A DNA stretch of 64,000 nucleotides from Escarpia spicata (Eukaryota > Annelida > Polychaeta > Sabellida > Siboglinidae). The DNA lies in the NCBI GenBank assembly GCA_963995525.1, contig OZ023214.1, forward strand, positions 35,650,013 through 35,714,012, written 5' to 3'. Positions 48,483 to 59,700 of the stretch are shown here, in pieces. The translations under genes were made by a program, and so were the position numbers. Position 1 is the stretch's first letter, and each line of letters begins with the position of its first letter. The notes below the pieces were generated by a model. It saw only the letters and a list, made by a program, of their open reading frames with translations. It made no database searches and had not been told where the DNA came from.

Positions 48483-49624
48483 AAGTTTGTTTCTTACACT
48501 CCTAAAATGGACGCTGGAAAGAATGCAGAGCTGGGAAACGAAGATGATTCCATAACTGAGATATATAAGTTATGAAGAACACCTAATAGAATGTGGTTTA
48601 ACAACCCTATAAAGACGCGAAAATTAAGATGAGATCAGTTAGAACGTTTGAACGGTTTTTGAAATGTTACGAAACTATTCTGACTATAGATTCATTCTTA
48701 CGTAGATGAGTAGAATATATTATCTGCCGATTGTGTACATGTTAACAGCTTGGATATGTTAAAAACAAAATCTACACATTTATCAGAAGGGATGGTTATA
48801 CATACCCTCGTTAAACAAATGTTGGACCGATGACTTTACCTGAGTTTTCTTAGGACACTTATCTCTTAGAAATGTAGGTTTTGTTCCGGTTATTTAACTC
48901 TTAATATTTTGCACATGACGGCACATTCATTATCATTGAACGAAGAGACGTCTTTTCAGACACACAGAGCCAAGCCATGTCCCATTATATCGGTCATGTT
49001 AATGATACGGTATAATTCCTATATCACAGAACTTTGTCATGCACAGTTCAACGCATAAATGTAGACTGATACCAAAAAACCTGTTATTTCACGATGAAAA
49101 TAGCCTCCCGCTGTTGTTCAAAAAACCTTTGAAATAGAGTTGACTGCACGTATATTCATGGCAGTATAAAAGACGCCGTAAAATGTGTTTGATGAAACTA
49201 TTCTTCACAAAAACCAACCATTTAGCATTTGTAATATATGTCCTACACATTCATAAGTATACAGTCACGGTTTCATCAACTGTGTACGTAGTTACGAAAT
49301 ACTGTTCCGTAGCAGTCATCCGTTCTAAAAAAAAGTTGGGGACGGGTGTATATCTATCTTATATGCCTATGTGCCAACCAGGTCTCTTCGGTCAGTGGGA
49401 AACGATTTACCCGTATCAATGCGTGAACTTTTAAGAGCGCATTAAAACACTCTATTTTAATCGATATTTTACCTACTGTAATGACTTTTAGACTTGGCAT
49501 TAAGCTTTTATTAATTATTGTTTGTTTATATGACACGATGACACTAATATTTAAAGATCACTTTTTATATTGAATTTTAATTTTATGCTTAATTAATAAC
49601 TTTTTTATGTATTACTATTTTACA

Positions 49625-49688
49625 TGTAAAACGCCTCAAGTAGTTTCTAACTAGTTGGCGCTATATAAATTTAGTTATTTATTATCGA
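49625..49688 (+). mobile_element. LINE/SINE 3'-tail fragment
   Basis: AAAACGCCTCAAGTAGTTTC then TTGGCGCTATATAAATTTAG then TTATTTATTATC has the hairpin plus GCGCTATATAA plus TTATT tail layout of the L2/CR1-like LINE at 15371. Nothing upstream of the tail is preserved. Confidence 0.55.
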
Positions 49689-49738
49689 AATCGCAAAGAC
49701 GATCTCGGACTATGAGAATGCTTCGAAGTAAAATGTTC

Positions 49739-50058
49739 TCCACCAATCCTTGTGACTGGCCCTCGTCATAGAACACTTTCTTTTGAAACTGATCAAGATC
49801 GGATATGTTCCAAAATAGCAAATCCGCCTGCATTCGTAATCGATAATATCAGCATTAGGAAAAAAGTTAACCAGATCCGCATGTATACGTATACATATGA
49901 CGCACACCTGTAATGTGATAAGACAGTTCCGGATCATGCGGTCTGTTGTCTATTTCGGCCGATCTATTATTAGCAACATTCGCATGCAAATATTACTAAA
50001 ACATCCGTTCCAACTGCTAGTAAACAGTGACGTATGTATAGTAAGTTTGTTTCTTAAA
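49739..50058 (+). repeat. Second copy of the 48269-48482 repeat with an inserted segment
   Basis: Same end points as the first copy. The inserted stretch (about 49809-49905) contains GTATACGTATACATATG and has no obvious target-site duplication. Confidence 0.8.
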
Positions 50059-50729
50059 CACATAGGACTATGTTATGGAAAATTATTGCATACTATTGAT
50101 TTTGTACCTAATTCAATAGCACAAAATACTCGATAGAAAAATATCCAAAAAGTCCCATAGAATAGTATAGTGTACAAACATATGTTATGTTAGAGAAAAC
50201 TATAGAATACTACATATTCTATATAAATCTACAGAGGTGCCAAGCATTATCGTCCAAAACGCGGTAGATCTGCCGGTTTTCTTGATTGTGATGGCATTTG
50301 ATGAGAAACTGGTACCACGAGCCTCGCACATCAGTCAGGGTGGGGAGTGCACGAAGGAAAGGGAATCACTCCATGACAACGTAATACGTTGGTTAGGCAG
50401 TATAATTGAATGCAAAAAATGGGAATTGTGTTTTAAAGTTTGACTTTCACCGGCTTAAAACGATTTATTTTTTAAATCAGAAAAAATATACCGTGAAATA
50501 TCGGTCTAGCGGTAGATTTACACACTAAAGTGGTCAACCGTGAGATTACCCCAAGAAATTAGAAAAAGCTTGAGGTCTACCGCCAAAGCAGTAGACTTAG
50601 CACCTCTGATTCTACTGTACACCAGCTTCTCAAGAAAGCAGTCCTAGCTATGTGTAGATTTTCTTTGCTAAGAGTTTCTATATTTAAAATGACATAACGG
50701 TTCTACTTCATCCGTGGTTGATCCACCGA
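50059..50729. other. Intergenic sequence
   Basis: Nothing recognised; the short frame at 50237-50443 has no known domain. Confidence 0.4.
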
Positions 50730-50846
50730 TCAACGACCTTGGTCTTCCTCCTGCACGTACTGCCCGTCTGCCGTCCGTCCGTCCACTTCCACGCCGTCCT
50801 TGAACTCGCACGGGCGGCACGTTAATTCTGCTCCGTAGTTACGTCG
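50730..50846 (-). other. Candidate terminal exon of an unidentified gene
   Basis: After a possible acceptor (GTGTTAG at 50853-50847) the minus strand is open for 38 codons to TGA at 50730. The peptide has soluble, cysteine-containing character: ELTCRPCEFKDGVEVDG then RTADGQYVQEEDQ. The region is GC-rich against an AT-rich background. It has a weak pyrimidine tract and no partner exon, so this is tentative. The CRPC...DG pattern is loosely reminiscent of von Willebrand factor C-type modules. Confidence 0.25.
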
Positions 50847-50849
50847 CTA

Positions 50850-51425
50850 ACACAGCCTGTCGTAGTCAACAGACGCTGTCCTGACTCGGTTATGGTATCG
50901 GATTGTTGGTCCGAGGAGCCTTGATTTCAATGGCACCGACTTCATTATAGCTCAACAGGCAGGTGGTTAGTAATTACAGTGACTGGTCACTGGATCACTG
51001 ACCGACGAGCGCTCACAAGACGTGTCGATCGTCACAACGCTTGACGGCATTCGTGTCAAACCTAATTACGGTAAATCGATACGTGCATACATATCGCTAG
51101 ATCCCTGCACAGTGTACCGCGGCAGATCTAGGGCTAGGCTAGATAATCCGTTCAGTTGTCCGTCCTGCGTTGTCACAGGAACAGACATGAAGCGAGTACA
51201 ATGGATGACCAATTCATTTATTAGCAGCATAATGTTATATAATATAAATACAACACATTAGGTAACAATTCTGAAGCGCCTAATCTGAGGAACAAGAGCT
51301 CGGAGGCGGTCGTGTTTTTTTTATGAAAGTCCAAACTTTAGACCGACGCACCAACAGATTCGCGTCGTGTCAACGATTGTTTTAGGAATTAAAAAGGCCC
51401 CTTGGCACACAAGCGGGATAAATAT
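50850..51425. other. Intergenic sequence
   Basis: Nothing recognised. Confidence 0.4.
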
Positions 51426-51477
51426 ATGTATATAAATATATGTATATGTTTGTGTGTGTGTTTGTGTGTGTGTGCGC

Positions 51478-51508
<31 letters not shown>

Positions 51509-51530
51509 TATGTGTGTGTATGTATGTATG

Positions 51531-51568
<38 letters not shown>

Positions 51569-51570
51569 CA
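51425..51570 (+). repeat. Compound TG / GCGT / TATG / TA microsatellite
   Basis: TGTG with TTTG breaks, (GCGT)n at about 51476-51508, (TATG)n, then (TA)n to about 51567. Confidence 0.93.
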
Positions 51571-51818
51571 CCCTAACACAGTCCTGACTTTGTCCATAAT
51601 AATACATACAGCAAAGTACGGGGAATTAGTCCCACGAATGCGGTCACCTCGCTATTCATGTCGTTTTGCCCAGTTCCAAGGGTGGCCTTAATTAAAAGTT
51701 AGGTTCCAATGTAGTCTATGCTTGATTCACACAAGACAGCAAACGTATGCGTGCACGCCATACCGCAACAAACACTCGCAAAAAGGTTTGTAGACGTGTC
51801 AAGTCTCTATCTCCTTCT

Positions 51819-51928
51819 CTTCTCCTCTCCTCTCCTCTCCTCTCCTCTCCTCTCCTCTCCTCTCCTCTCCTCTCCTCTCCTCTCCTCTCCTCTCCTCTCC
51901 TCTCCTCTCCCCTCCCCTCCCCTCCCCA
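51819..51928 (+). repeat. (TCTCC)n pentanucleotide repeat
   Basis: About 18 TCTCC units and then CCTCC variants. One strand is entirely pyrimidine, so it can form triplex (H-DNA). Ser/Pro/Leu and Gly/Glu/Arg frames over it are artefacts. Confidence 0.95.
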
Positions 51929-53025
51929 CCCCTTAATTACACCCCACAATTAATATGTACGCGCATGAGTGCAAGTGTACCCGTATGTGCGTGCATGAAT
52001 GCGTGCGTGTGTATGTCTGGTAGTGGTGGGGTATTCAAAGGTTTTTGTTTTGATTGACCTTGCCCGATATGTAGCAGGCGGCACAATACTATGCAGGGTT
52101 GCCAACAGAAACGAATTATTACCAGTGTCTTGCATTCGTGCTAATCGTCACCTAATCAGATTGGAACGACTGAATCGACACCGTGGTCATCGTCGTCATA
52201 GCCGTATCCTCGACCGTCGGTTTGCGCTTCCGCAAAAGTGGAGAGACATAATCAAACGTTATCAATTGCATTCACATGGCTCCACATAACCTACGTATAC
52301 GCAACATACACAGGTCACCGCTTTACTGCTTGAATCATGGGCGGGTCATTGCCTTTCTACGGTTGAAGGTGCGACAGCGTTCAGGGGCGGTCGCGTATAG
52401 TGGAAAATGTATATTTAAATGTACACTATTACTTGTGATGGATGCGTGATGGTTTGGGCGTCACCGTGTGTCGCGGGGAAATAAATCGATACCGTGACGC
52501 CACCTGTCGAGTAGAATATATATTAATGCATACTGGCATTACTCCATATAGCAACCATGCGTGTTACGTCAGTTGAATATGCTGAAATGTGTACATGGTA
52601 CAATTGTTATTAGCGAACTTACATGTTTCTTTAATACACACCATTATGGTCTTTGTTTGTTGGAAGCGAATTCCACAACTTTCGCTACACTAAACGGTCA
52701 ACCACCTCTTCCATTATTTCTCGACAACCTCTTCTGTTCTCTCTCCAAATCATCCCTCACATTATTCATGCTTTTTCCCTTTTCTACTGTTTCATTTATA
52801 TTAATTCTTGCGCCAAATAAACAGACGTGATGTCATGTTTTACCGCTGTGACGTGATGTTTGCATAAACAATGATTATCCAAGTAATATATTTATCGTAA
52901 AAATCACGTCATCTTCATAACGCTTTGAAATGACCATCTTTACTCCTTTCTCTGACACCATGGGGGTGAAGACACACCAGACACATCCGTGTTTTACATG
53001 TCCCACCTCTTCTGCTGCTGGTAAA
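51929..53025. other. Intergenic sequence
   Basis: No gene recognised. A 96-codon frame at 51999-52289 is unassigned. Confidence 0.4.
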
Positions 53026-53029
53026 TGGA

Positions 53030-53500
53030 CCGGGTATACCGGAAGTCCATTTACCACGGCGTGGTATACGGAAGCCTTTGTAAAAAAAACTGAACTGTTA
53101 TGTGTTTAGTGATTTAAAAATTACATGGTCCACTTATGTCTGTAAATAAAAAGTTACTATTCTGAAAAGCAAAAATGTGTCAACAAAATTGTTAAAACAA
53201 TGTTGGCAACCATAAAATATATACTGAAATGGCCATTCTGGATTTATATCAGTAAGGTTTGGGCACATTTTACATAGTTTAATTTTAGCACATAAACCAA
53301 TGAACCACTTCTAAATATTATTATTATAAAGCATTTATAGAGCGCCGTATGTCCGGATAACAAATCTGCTCAAAGGCGCTGACAATCGTAGAGTACAAGT
53401 AAAATACATTGAATAGCTCAACACATTATGAAGTAATTTTTCACAGGGGGTGTCCATAATCAACGCCTTGATAAATGGACCCCGGTGAATATACCACAGT
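53030..53500 (+). repeat. Dispersed repeat, copy 2, interrupted by a LINE tail
   Basis: Counterpart of 47288-47660 in inverted orientation. The match runs from about 53075 to 53318 and resumes at about 53443 (TTCACAGGGGGTGTCCATAA). The 120 bases between are the LINE-tail fragment listed separately. GGTAAATGGAC and GTCCATTTACC near 53020-53056 form a local inverted pair. Confidence 0.6.
53320..53440 (-). mobile_element. L2/CR1-like 3'-tail fragment inserted in the dispersed repeat
   Basis: On the minus strand: AGCGCCTTTGAGCAGATTTG, then a GGCGCTCTATAAATGCTTTA end and (TAA)n. Same hairpin plus GCGCTCTATAA layout as the LINE at 15371. It sits where copy 1 of the dispersed repeat is continuous, so it is the later arrival. 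Confidence 0.65.
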
Positions 53501-54017
53501 GATCCACATTCAATATCACAGCGACTATACTACTGGACAACCCGAGCCCACCGGAAGATCTAGTCACGGACCGGACTGAAGCATGTGCCTTACACCTCGT
53601 GTGAAGGACACGGTAAGACGACGTGTCATTTGTCGTATGCTCCATCCAATACACTATTAAAGGGAGGCAGCCTATTCTTCTATCCGGAATTAGTAAGCAT
53701 AGTAATTTGTAACAGGACGTCTGCTGTGTTGAACGTGGGAAAATGGGAAATTGCTGAACACTAAAGGGTATTGCAGTTAACTCAGCCCACCTCGGCAGAA
53801 TTGCCAATAAAGCTTGTTTTAAAACTGGATGTTTTACCATTTGAACATGTTACGGGGACGTACAGATCTTCAAGATTGCGAACGTTGCTACGGGCTTACA
53901 AAGCACAATTTGGCAAGCAGTACACCTTCAAAATAGTTGTCAATGTCTTAAGAACGTTATATTAATAAATAAATGCAAAACTAGGAACCTGGTGACGATT
54001 CTAAATACAATGTTTAA
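53501..54017. other. Intergenic sequence
   Basis: Nothing recognised; the 126-codon minus-strand frame 53840-53460 overlaps the dispersed repeat and has no known domain. Confidence 0.4.
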
Positions 54018-54088
54018 GTAGACCTGGCAAACAACTTGTAAGACTCGTAGAAACACTACGAGTGTCACAAATCATTTGCCAGGTCTAC
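54018..54088. repeat. 71-bp hairpin
   Basis: Arms 54018-54050 (GTAGACCTGGCAAACAACTT...) and 54056-54088 (...ATCATTTGCCAGGTCTAC) pair over 33 positions, with about 28 Watson-Crick matches and some G-U-tolerant changes, around a 5-base loop. Size resembles a miRNA precursor or the end of a small fold-back element; no nearby gene explains it. Confidence 0.75.
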
Positions 54089-56420
54089 TCAGGGTGAAAA
54101 CTGTCTAACTAGGTGGCATATGACGTGAGGAGTAAACGAGTCGTTTATTATGATGCTATGATAGTACGATATGGAAAAGACAGTATTTATGATGGCATCT
54201 TGACAAACACTCTGTGGATATCCGAACAGGGTAGCGTGGTAAGTAATGCGTTGGCAGCCATGCCACGTCAGTTGAATCCCCTGCATGTTGGCTCACACAT
54301 TTTGGTACTTTTGAGGTGGTTTGAACAAGTATGAAACGCATTACCTGGTACGTTTTTCTCGATTTTGCGAACTTATGAGAGCCTGTTCGAAATAATTATC
54401 TTTTAAAGAAGCAATAAAATGATGTTGTCACGAGACACCCCCATATCAAGTTGTTTCACCCACAGAGCGTCGGACATAATATGTCATCCAACACCGTGGC
54501 ATACGAGCATTGCCTACAGAAGTATCCGTTTGCGAAACCATTCGAGCATGCAAACGTGTCCTTCCGAGGTAAACACTAGCTTTGGTTACCCACCGGATTG
54601 ACTACAAGGCGACAATACAGCATCGACCATATCCAACTCGACAATTGTCTTGACCAGGAAATGCTAGCAGCGTAATTGTTATCAGCTCCTGGCGATATAA
54701 CGTCGTTTTTTGTACACGGGGTTAACCATTTTGACCCCCACACAAGATATAAAAGATATGTACTCTGCGAATGATAACGTTGGCGTTTCGCGTACGGTAG
54801 TACAATGGAATCTACCATGCGTTAGAGCCCACGCAGCGCGAAGGCGAACAAGCGAGTTTTGTTCGCATAGTTAGCAATTCGCCGTTCATCTCGTCCTGTC
54901 CATCGCAATGAGATCTTCATTGTCGTCAACAACTGTAGACGAGCATGTAGTGGGCGGGAGAGATTGTGAAGACCGCGACCCATCCGCACTTGGTAATAGT
55001 TGGGGATGAGGCACACCCTAGCTTCGTACCGATTTTTTTCTTCAATTATCTCAAAATTAAAAGTGCTGAAATCTGAACCAGCACATAACGATTTAACTTA
55101 CTTTGGTTTCTGGTATTTGATACGTATTACACGTCTGCAGTGGCTAGTATCTCGTAAAGATGAGAATAAAGGGGCCCAAATCTACCTAACATTCGTTTCC
55201 ACGCTAAAAACATAGCACAGAAAATAAATATAAAAGGAAGAAAGAAAATACTAAGTTTTCAACACTTCGTTCCGATGTCGAGTAATCGTACTCTTATAAT
55301 TGTTAACCTAACATCATAAGCTTAGAATCCAACATCAAATGGACAGTACAACAAAATATATAAATTTTACAAATTAGCATTTACAACACTGATCGCTTGG
55401 CAATATTTATTTAAATACTTTATCGTACTCTGCCTGATCGAGTCCAACATAGGACGTTTTTACACATGTACACATCTACATAACAAATATAAAACATCAC
55501 AGCGTATTACACCCACATCTTCGCTCGACGCCATCTCACACAAAGGGCATTTTTACAATCTTTGACAAGAACGGACAAACGTAATTTAGTTTGTGTCCGA
55601 TTCGGTGGCTGTTTGCATGGGCATTGTATTACTCGGGTATTCAAAACGACATCATATCAGTCTCAATCTGTAAACATTAGCTATAAATATACACACTGTA
55701 CAAAATGCGCCATTGCAAAAAGACGTCCATCTTGATAGCACATGTTTGTCGATATCGCGTTTGCTCTGTGGGACTTGCAGGCACCAATGACAGTTAGTGT
55801 GGTGAATCCGTAAGCTAACAGCACTCACTGGAGTCCAGATTACACACAAGTTGGCTCAGCAACTACTTGTAATCAGCATGCCCAGGAAGAATGCTGGCAA
55901 GCAGTTTAAGATTCTGGTGTGTTTCACAAACACATACTGATACACAGAGACCGAATCCTACCGGGAACACCACGCACAGCAATGTTCCTGTCGCAACCAA
56001 TCACGCTTCATTTGTAGATAAATCTAGCGAATTGTCGAGGGACGAGAGACACAACAATCTGGATTACATCTTCGAATAACAACTGGCAGTTTGCCAATCG
56101 AATTAAACAAGCAAACGATCAGATGCATTCACATTTAGTAATCACGACGATTTGTTAATACGAATAAAGACATCTTATCATAAAATGTCCAACATATGCA
56201 TATAATGTTCACTGTATACGTGATCAACGACATTCTATGAGGGTTCAAGATGTTTCCTGAATGCCCCAAAATAAAAACTTTGTGTGTTTGTTTCGTGGAC
56301 TCTTATCAAGTTTCATCTCTTGTTCCCACATTGCTATAACGTGCGTGTTTACCTAACAACATATTTGTCATGTCACTGTGGACTCTGAACTGATTACAAG
56401 AAATAAGTAGAGGTCATACC
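54089..56420. other. Intergenic sequence downstream of GAS8
   Basis: No gene recognised on either strand. Confidence 0.45.
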
Positions 56421-56441
56421 GATGACACTTGAAGATGTATA

Positions 56442-56447
56442 TTTATT
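56442..56447 (-). terminator. Candidate GAS8 polyadenylation signal AATAAA
   Basis: The first minus-strand AATAAA found after the GAS8 stop codon, about 310 bases downstream. It would give a 3' UTR of about 330 bases. Confidence 0.45.
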
Positions 56448-56753
56448 TCACTCATACGTATGAGTATCATGACAACATTTTTGTATATATATACACAGAC
56501 ACATTTACAAACATAAAACACCGAGAGGAATGCTGTCAGATCTCTGAAAAGGAATGCCATATGTAATCTGGCAAGAAACCAAGATTGAGATCCCGCCAAA
56601 CTGCCCAAAGACATCTGCTAAAAATATTTCACCATTTCCATAACGTAAACTGGTTTTGGTTTTCTCTTTCCCCATACAAACGTGATAAAAATCCAAGGTA
56701 TCTGAGATGAACTATCCACATGTTTCTAAGTCCCATCACTGGAGAGGTAGGTA

Positions 56754-59700
56754 TTATGTGGGAGCTGAGACGAGTCCTGCAGGTCCTTGGCCGAGCTGTT
56801 GGCCCCCCACGGTACTCTCGAGCGGCTTGAAACCAAGCTCCTCTGTCGGTACACCGAATTGCGTCAACTTGGCCTCGTATGTCCTCAGTAGATCGTTATG
56901 AGCCTGGAGAGAAAAAAGACCAATGAATAGATCAAGTGATGCACGTTACATGGTATGAAAACAAGTATTGATCATCAAAGTAACAACATCATTGTTTATC
57001 ACAATAGCCCTATAAAATGTGCATTATATAAAGCTACGGGACATGAAGCTATAAATAGAAATTATATTAATACAACTTAGCTAATATGCGTACTAATGTA
57101 TACATGTCACTGATCCTAGATCAGTATAAGATGCCATAAAATACAAGCAGTTTGATTAAATTTATTTTTAAAATGTCTCAATTACAGAACAATTAATAAG
57201 TTAGTTAAACACTGGTGGTAAACTCAAATTACACTACAAGGTAAATGAAGAATTCTGCGGATGTAAACTCGATGTATGACGGTCCTCCACAAACGACAAG
57301 TTGGTGCCAATTAATGACATGTATAGAAACAATAAAAAGTTGCAATCTCACCTTGCACACACGGGCCAACTCGTACTGTAAGTCTTTGATGGCGCTGTTC
57401 TTGGAGTCGAGGACATCCTGGAAACATACAGTGGACACACGTTATCTCAACGGTCGACCACACACAATTAAACAACTAATAATATTACGATTAGAACTTC
57501 TCTAGCTCTAAAATTATTCTTACCATATAATACATGTTATATCATTGTATGAGTAGCGTGCGTTGTTGGTGTGTGCGTGCACGTGTGCGCGCGCGCGTGC
57601 CTACGTGTGCTTGTGTGCGTGCGTGTGTTCGTCTGTGCTAAGTTTTTCATCCTAAAGGCTTTGTATCTCTGGCACCTAACCTTCAGTGGCTCATCTACCA
57701 CTTTTATTGTTTTTCTCTCAAAATTCCTCGTGGGTTAAGTGTTCTTACTAGATAGGAATTTGTACAGAACCATAAACCAATGTTCGCAACGTTATGCGTG
57801 TTTTCTACAATAGGTGACACGCATGCACAGTTTAGCACTGATCAGTAGACGACTGATCAGTAGACGGTTTACGCTGGTTTAAACAATCACTAATCGAATA
57901 ATTAGTAATGCACAGCGAACAACTGTTCAAATTACATGATCTTTTACAAACGACTCGTATGAATACACTAGGAAACCGACATCTGCATCTGTCCGTCCAT
58001 CCGTCTGCACTATGTCCGTCCATCCGTCCGTATGTCCATTCATCCGTCTGCACTATGTCCGTCCATCCGTCCGTATGTCCGTTCATCCGTCTGCACTATG
58101 TCCGTCCGTATGTCCGTTCATCCATCTGCACTATGTCCGTCCATCCGTCCGTTCATCCGTCTGCACTATGTCCGTCCATCCGTCTGCACTATGTCCGTCC
58201 ATCTGTCTGCACTATGTCCGTCCATCCGTCCGTATGTCCGTTCATCCGTCTGCACTATGTCCGTCCATCCGTCCGTATGTCCGTTCATCCGTCTGCACTA
58301 TGTCTGTTCATCCGTCTGCACTATGTCCGTCCATCCGTCCGTATGTCCGTTCATCCGTCTGCACTATGTCTGTCCATCCGTCCGTATGTCCGTTCATCCG
58401 TCTGCACTATGTCCGTCCATCCGTCCTTATGTCCGTTCATCCGTCTGCACTATGTCCGTCCATCCGTCCATCCGGAGGATGCGCATTTTGCGGAAGATGG
58501 GATTTTTTGCTAGAATGGTTTCATAACGTATTGAGAATTACCTCAAGTTTCCTTGTGACCACCGTGAGAGCCGTCGGGTCGAGATTGGACGCCGAGAGGA
58601 CCTCGTTGAGCTGAGCTTCCTTCTTCTCGAGCGTGTCGGCCAAAGCACTGAGCTTCTTCTCCAGTAACAAGTTCTTGAAGTTGCTCTTCTGTTGCACCTC
58701 GTGGATGGCCTTCACAAACTTCTTGTACAGTTCGTCTCTCTCCTCTTGTACCTGCAACAGACACCAGCACATCATGTCTGTCCTGAACAACTTATGTCCT
58801 TCCAAGTGCATCATGTTATGTACTTCCAGCATCAAAACACACATGGATTCCGTGTATAACCACTCAGGAAACGAATAATTCTCAGACCTGCCTACCCCAA
58901 AATCTTCCTGTCAGTAATCCGTCTTCCCATTTACACTGATTTTCAGGAACATAGGCCCGCTGTCAGTAATTGTTCAGAACCGTGTCAGATATTGTCAGAA
59001 AAAGAACACCACTGTCAGTAATACTTTAATACTGTGACTATGATGATAGCTGAACCCAAAACATTGTCTCTAACAAACTATGAGGTGTTTTGAAGCGTCC
59101 AGTTATCAAGGTAAGGTAGATGTTCATAACCAGCATTGGTGAAAATCAAACATGAAGAACCGCAATTGTAAAGTAAATGCGTCTAAACACTAATGACTAT
59201 AGGCATAGCTAATTTCTTTCCTTAAGTTCTTACCATAAGAACGGTCAATAATTACCCAAGTTGAGCACTGAGACCGTCTCAAGGTTAGTTTTCTCTAGTG
59301 GTATTCCATTGTCTATTGATTTTACAATGACTAGAACTTTTTTTCTGTCTTTTCAAGTCAAATTTTAAGCATCTGAAAGAACCTCAATAATCTTATGTTT
59401 TTTATTAAATACTAACCATTGTAATTCTGATTTTATGAAAATTATAAAAACAGCATGCTTACTCAAGCAAAATTCCACATTACAACCAGCTTATGTAATA
59501 AGCAGCAAATAACAAATACAACTCACAGATTGACAATGTAAACTTGACTATAGAGAAACATACGATCATCAGGGTGCACAATGCATGGTAGGCTCAACAT
59601 TCTAAGTTTAGAATCAACAGGTGCAAGTTGAATGCATGTCGAACTTTACACTGCACACTGTTGCGACTAGGGCATTTATGTAGTTCCGTCATTCAACATC

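Noticed and set aside
51716..51953. Frames of repeated Leu-Leu-Ser-Ser-Pro or Arg-Gly-Glu-Glu
   Set aside because: Pentanucleotide repeat translation.
57908..58614. Three plus-strand frames of 164-201 codons ([15 protein letters not shown] repeats)
   Set aside because: The peptide repeats come from a 23/43-bp minisatellite lying in a GAS8 intron on the other strand.
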